Positions 60,754 through 64,000 of a stretch of 64,000 bases of DNA are shown here, piece after piece. The notes beneath the pieces were generated by a model, which saw only the letters and a program-made list of their open reading frames with translations, had not been told where the DNA came from and did no database searches. Within the stretch, counting starts at the first letter, position 1. Every line of letters begins with the position of its first letter. The translations under genes and the position numbers were made by a program. Origin of the DNA: Pseudonocardia humida (GTDB lineage Bacteria > Actinomycetota > Actinomycetes > Mycobacteriales > Pseudonocardiaceae); NCBI RefSeq assembly GCF_023898865.1, contig NZ_JAGSOV010000011.1, positions 62,001-126,000 on the forward strand, in the 5' to 3' direction.

Positions 60754-61316
60754 CCGGCCACCGCCCGCTCCGGGACCGCGGACGCCCCCGTGAGCAGGCC
60801 GACCAGCCGGGGCAGCACGGCGACGGCCCGCTCGCGCACGCCGTCGGCGTCCAGCGGGGCCACCGGGTGCGGGGTGAGGGCGAACTCGTAGCCGGGGCTG
60901 TCGCGCAGACCGGCCATGGCCTCGGCGGTGACCCGGAAGGCGTCGGAGCAGATGACCGCGGCGGGCACCCCGGCGGCCTCGAAGGCGATCCCGTCGGCGA
61001 CGGCGGACGCGCTGCAGGAGCCGCAGTCGCCGACCCCGATCACGACGACGTCGCAGAGCTCGACCATCTCGGCCAGCGTCGCGGCCGGGACCGGGTCGAC
61101 GATGCTCGCCTTCGTGCGCCGCACCACGCCCGCCGTGGCGTGCTCGCCGGCCAGCAGCTCGCCCACCGCCTCCAGGAAGGCCTCGGCGTTGCGCTTGGTG
61201 TTCGCCAGCAGCCCGACCGTGAGCCCGTCGAGCCGGTCGGGACGCGCGGCGCGCGGCGCCCCGTCGGTGGCGGACGCGGCCCACCCCCCGGTGGGATCGA
61301 TCATCGATTCGAACAT
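60750..61316 (-). CDS. UGSC family protein (Cys form of the selenoprotein motif)
   Basis: 188 residues from ATG 61316, with GAGGGGAAG upstream. The centre 'VVIGVGDCGSCSASAVADGIAFEAAGVPAAVICSDAF' carries the family motif [U/C]GSC as C98-G-S-C101; the first position is selenocysteine in some bacteria but TGC here. A further Cys (C123) and 'FALTPHPVAPL' are also typical. The fold looks like a Rossmann-type alpha/beta protein with N-terminal 'LTVGLLANTKRNAEAFLEAVG'. The CxxC-like site implies thiol or selenol redox chemistry. It is the first gene of the operon. Biochemical function is not established. Confidence 0.82.
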   Translation of the reverse strand: MFESMIDPTGGWAASATDGAPRAARPDRLDGLTVGLLANTKRNAEAFLEAVGELLAGEHATAGVVRRTKASIVDPVPAATLAEMVELCDVVVIGVGDCGSCSASAVADGIAFEAAGVPAAVICSDAFRVTAEAMAGLRDSPGYEFALTPHPVAPLDADGVRERAVAVLPRLVGLLTGASAVPERAVAG

Positions 61317-61385
61317 CTCGGGCTTCCCCTCGCGGCGCGGAACGGCTCCGGATGACGGAGTGGAACGTCGAGAACGTACGAACGC

Positions 61386-61401
61386 GGTGGCGCGCGCCAC
61401 C
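61386..61401. promoter_or_regulatory. Perfect 16-bp palindrome upstream of UGSC gene
   Basis: GGTGGCGCGCGCCACC, centred about 78 bp before the UGSC start codon. Candidate operator or the start of a hairpin. Confidence 0.45.
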
Positions 61402-61635
61402 ACGCCGCTTTCGCCGGGCGGAAGCCGGGGAACGGCCCGGGATGAATGACGCGACCGCGATTCCGGGAATGTCGCGCGCGGATCGGCCGCAACGGCGACG
61501 GTGGCCGCGACGGACGTCGCACGGGACCGCTACCGGGGAGTTCGTCCGCGAACGGACCAGCGTCGTGCGCTCTCGACACTACGCCGGAAAGGCGAATGCG
61601 CGCGGTCGGTCCGCACCGGGAGGTCAGGTACCGAC

Positions 61636-61651
61636 GATTGCGTGCGCAATC
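61636..61651. promoter_or_regulatory. Dyad GATTGCG-TG-CGCAATC, candidate operator
   Basis: Perfect 7-bp arms spaced by two bases, about 190 bp before the RidA start and 320 bp before the UGSC start. The symmetry and AT-containing arms fit GntR- or MarR-type operators; the regulator is unknown. Confidence 0.45.
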
Positions 61652-61839
61652 AGCGGTGGACCGATCAGGCATTCGGCGATTTCCGCTGGTGTTCGCCGGT
61701 TCGGGGCGGCCCGGGCCGCGCCGCCCGAGTCGCGCCCGGCCCTCCGACCGGGCCGCGCGCCGAGCCACCGGCGGACGACCCGGACCGGCGAGCGGGAAAA
61801 CCGTTGGCGGGTCGTCGCCGGCACCGCCAGTGTCGTGCC

Positions 61840-62226
61840 GTGGAGACGATCGCGCACAACCCGTCCGACGGCATCTACCCCGCGAGCGCCGACTACGTGC
61901 ACGCCATGGAGGTCCGCGGGCACGAGCGCGTGCTCTACGTCGCCGGGACCATGGGCCTGCACCCCGACGGCACCCCCGGCTCGACCCTCGCCGAGCAGCT
62001 CGACCTCATCTGGGCCAACATCGCCACGATCCTCGCCTCGGCCGGGATGACCGTCGACGACATCGTCCGGCTCACCAGCTACCTCACCGACCCGGCGCAC
62101 GCCGGGGCCAACGCCGAGGCCCGGCGCGTCGCGCTGCGCGGACGGGCGGTGCCGACGACCGCGATCGTCGTGCAGACCCTGGTGAGCGAGTGGCTGGTGG
62201 AGATCGAGGTGGTCGCGGCGGCCTGA
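61840..62226 (+). CDS. RidA family protein (reactive intermediate deaminase-like)
   Basis: 128 residues from GTG 61840. 'YPASADYVHAMEVRGHERVLYVAGTMGLHPDGTPGSTLAEQLDLIWANIATILASAGMTVDDIVRLTSYLTD' follows the YjgF/RidA pattern, and the end 'AVPTTAIVVQTLVSEWLVEIEVVAAA' includes the terminal E-I-E segment. The active-site Arg of true RidA (R105 in E. coli, in an xRV.V motif) is not visible: the equivalent stretch reads 'RAVPTTAIVV'. So it may be a non-deaminase relative. It converges on the kinase gene with a 5-bp gap. Confidence 0.85.
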   Translation: METIAHNPSDGIYPASADYVHAMEVRGHERVLYVAGTMGLHPDGTPGSTLAEQLDLIWANIATILASAGMTVDDIVRLTSYLTDPAHAGANAEARRVALRGRAVPTTAIVVQTLVSEWLVEIEVVAAA

Positions 62227-62231
62227 GCGGC

Positions 62232-63977
62232 CTACACGCAGGGGATGCTGGCCCGCAGCGTCGTCCCGCGGTCGGGCGGGCTGTCCAGGACCAGGGTGCC
62301 GCCCAGCTCCTCGACGCGCCGGCGCATCCCGCCGAACCCGCCCTCGACGCCCATCACCGCGCCGCCGCGCCCGTCGTCGCACACCGCGATCTCGACGGTG
62401 CGCCCGTCGGAGTGGACGCGCACCTCCACCGCGGCGGCGGGTCCGGCGTGCTTGGCCACGTTCGTCAGGGCCTCCCGCACGAGCAGGAAGACCGGCAGGG
62501 CCAGGACGCCGAGGCGGGTGCCGGTGACGACGACCCTGGGCGCGAGGCGCAGTGCGGTGGCGGCGCCGTCGATCGCGGTGTCCAGCTCGGCGTCCGGCTC
62601 GGGGGGCGCGGCGACGCCGCCGAGGGAGCGCACCTGGTCGAGGGCGACGGTCATCTTCGCCTCCAGGCCCGCGATCACCGCCTCGGCGCCCTCCAGGGCG
62701 ACCTCGTGCAGGCCGTCGAGGTCCATCCGGGCGGCCGCGATGGTCTGGTGCAGGCCGTCGTGCAGGTCGCGGCGGAACCGCTCGCGCTCCTCGGTGCGGG
62801 CCAGCTCCTCGGCCACGCGCAGCGCGGTCAGCCGGGCGAGCCGGGTGCGCAGCAGCACGGTCGGGCGGACGCTCTCGGCCAGCAGCGCGGCGGCGCGCAG
62901 CCACTCGCGCAGCGCCTCGTCGTCGTCGCCCAGCTCGCTCCGGCCGGTGAACAGCGCGATGCGGGCGCCGTCGGCCCCCGGGACCAGCGCCCAGAACCGG
63001 CCCGGTCGGGTCTCCTCCGCGGCGCTGCGGCGGTGGCCGGTCGCGTCCAGCAGGCCGCCGTCTGGCGAGCAGTACAGCAGCTCGGCGGTGGGGTCGGCGG
63101 TGACCTCCTGGATGTAGGCCGAGACCGTCTCGGGCGTGCGCACCCGGGGCAGCCGGTGCGCGGAGCCTGCGCCGAACCAGCGCCGGGCCGCTCGCAGCAG
63201 CGGTATGCCGACGAGCACCGCGACCACCAGGGCACCGGTCGTCGTGGCGGAGGTGCGGCGGTCGACCGAGCCGGCCATCAGCAGCGAGACCAGCTGCACC
63301 GCGGTCACCCCCATGGCCATGCCGGTGCCGGCGAGCAGGATCGGCTGGTGGCGGCGGCGGGCGCCACCCGGCGGGTGCACGGCCCGCCAGCCCAGCACGG
63401 CCACGTAGCCGGCCAGCAGGCACAGCGTCGCGCGCGCGACCTCCAGCGCGGTGACCGCGGGCAGCGTCCCGGCCCACGGCGCCGGCCACCAACCCTCCGC
63501 CGGGAACCCGATGTCCACGGGGTCCACGAACGGCACCATCGCGATCCGCACGCCCACCGCGAGCAGCAGCCCCACCAGCGGGAACACCCGCTCGAGCCGT
63601 GTCGACGGCGGGCGACGGCCGTAGTGCACGACGCCCAGGCCCAGCGCCACCGCCGGGATCCCGGTCGCCACCCAGGACACGACCGGCCCCCACGGCACGT
63701 ACACGTCCAGGGCGAACGTCAACCAGGCCAGCCCGGCCGCGCCGAACGCCGCCCCGCTCACCCGCTCGCCCGACAGCGCCAACGAGCACGCCAGCACGCT
63801 CGCCGACGCGGCCACCCCGATCGTGACCAGCACGAACCACGGGTGGGTCGGCAGCAGGGGCAGCTGGATCAGCAGCGCGACCAGTGCCACCGCGGTCCCG
63901 ACACCCGCGGTGCGCCACCTCGCCCTGGACGGCGCCCGCGGCTGTTCCGAGGGCGCCGCGGCCGCAGCCGTGCTCAC
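62232..63977 (-). CDS. Sensor histidine kinase (HisKA_3/NarL type), paralogue of the 27.5-kb kinase
   Basis: 581 residues from GTG 63977. Membrane-embedded N-terminal half with eight hydrophobic segments and the loop 'GWWPAPWAGT'. Then 'TADPTAELLYCSPDGG', the His box 'RRDLHDGLHQTIAAARMDLDGL', and the HATPase end 'LVREALTNVAKHAGPAAAVEVRV' and 'EGGFGGMRRRVEELGGTLVLDS'. The architecture and several loops match the kinase at 27528-29300. No response regulator lies downstream (RidA converges), so its partner is upstream beyond the window or elsewhere. Confidence 0.9.
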   Translation of the reverse strand: MSTAAAAAPSEQPRAPSRARWRTAGVGTAVALVALLIQLPLLPTHPWFVLVTIGVAASASVLACSLALSGERVSGAAFGAAGLAWLTFALDVYVPWGPVVSWVATGIPAVALGLGVVHYGRRPPSTRLERVFPLVGLLLAVGVRIAMVPFVDPVDIGFPAEGWWPAPWAGTLPAVTALEVARATLCLLAGYVAVLGWRAVHPPGGARRRHQPILLAGTGMAMGVTAVQLVSLLMAGSVDRRTSATTTGALVVAVLVGIPLLRAARRWFGAGSAHRLPRVRTPETVSAYIQEVTADPTAELLYCSPDGGLLDATGHRRSAAEETRPGRFWALVPGADGARIALFTGRSELGDDDEALREWLRAAALLAESVRPTVLLRTRLARLTALRVAEELARTEERERFRRDLHDGLHQTIAAARMDLDGLHEVALEGAEAVIAGLEAKMTVALDQVRSLGGVAAPPEPDAELDTAIDGAATALRLAPRVVVTGTRLGVLALPVFLLVREALTNVAKHAGPAAAVEVRVHSDGRTVEIAVCDDGRGGAVMGVEGGFGGMRRRVEELGGTLVLDSPPDRGTTLRASIPCV

Positions 63978-64000
63978 CCTGGCATGGTCGGGCCACGACG

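Larger units (their letters stand above)
61317..61839. promoter_or_regulatory. Divergent regulatory region, UGSC operon / RidA (523 bp)
   Basis: No convincing gene. Composition is less GC-rich than the flanks. It holds three palindromes: 61386-61401 (perfect 16-bp GGTGGCGCGCGCCACC), 61540-61553 (GTTCG-N4-CGAAC) and 61636-61651 (GATTGCG-TG-CGCAATC). Two promoters, one for each direction, must lie here. The regulator is not in the window. Confidence 0.55.

Noticed and set aside
61012-61032. Selenocysteine codon in the UGSC motif
   Set aside because: The motif is encoded with TGC at both ends (Cys-Gly-Ser-Cys); there is no in-frame TGA, so this is the Cys form.
61501-61839. N-terminal extension of RidA back to an upstream start
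   Set aside because: The added ~113 residues are low-complexity and Arg/Pro-rich; RidA proteins are about 128 residues, as obtained from GTG 61840.

Overview
The window is a gene-dense, roughly 73-75% GC actinobacterial chromosome segment. Starts are mostly GTG or ATG, and ATGA/GTGA gene overlaps are common. The order rimO-pgsA-(insert)-clgR-pspA, the ClgR regulator, the mycobacterial-type stand-alone ArgA, the L-lysine 6-aminotransferase with its Lrp regulator, and the LigD Pol/PE protein all point to Actinomycetota. A Pseudonocardiales member (Pseudonocardia-like) is my best guess, but no rRNA or marker settles it. I see no rRNA, tRNA, CRISPR, prophage or insertion sequence.

Layout. 0-5 kb: the 3' end of RNase J, a Uma2-family protein, an FAD oxidoreductase, a GNAT acetyltransferase, a TetR gene divergent from a membrane protein across a palindromic operator, and a Phd/VapC-type toxin-antitoxin pair. 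5-8.5 kb: lysine catabolism, with lat and an aminoadipate-semialdehyde dehydrogenase translationally coupled and a divergent Lrp regulator. 9-20.4 kb: housekeeping genes (ftsK, argA, rimO, pgsA, clgR, pspA) mixed with a nucleotidyltransferase, an AraC regulator, an MFS protein and a PLP decarboxylase inserted between pgsA and clgR. 20.4-20.7 kb: a suspicious almost pure G/C block followed by short repeats. 20.7-32.6 kb: a conserved membrane protein of unknown function, an M15 peptidase with no signal peptide, a TetR gene, pta, an M23 peptidase, a two-component system, a LysR, a DHFR-like protein and Ohr. 32.7-44.3 kb: a linalool dehydratase/isomerase-like protein coupled to a SCO protein, a secreted intradiol dioxygenase, PaaX divergent from an MHS transporter, a BtuF-like protein, BKACE, an M48 protease, an acidic repeat protein, a tyrosine phosphatase and GH16. 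44.5-53 kb: a P-type ATPase, CoA-transferase A/B divergent from a LysR, a PhoD-like phosphatase, and a LigD Pol/PE protein.

53.1-61.3 kb holds the most interesting locus: a minus-strand, apparently eight-gene operon. It begins with a UGSC-family protein (Cys form of the [U/C]GSC redox motif) coupled to a conserved partner of unknown function. A 13-bp minisatellite follows, then a complete peptide/nickel-type ABC importer (two ATPases, two permeases), an SDR dehydrogenase and the lipoprotein binding protein. Nearly every junction overlaps; between the two permeases the coupling appears to run through two five-codon mini-ORFs created by a 14-bp duplication. The simplest reading is an import-and-modify pathway for an unknown substrate. 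Upstream lies a 523-bp regulatory region rich in palindromes, then RidA and a second sensor kinase that is a paralogue of the one at 27.5 kb.

Two copies of a near-perfect 20+20 bp hairpin (25.7 and 32.1 kb) define a dispersed intergenic palindrome family.
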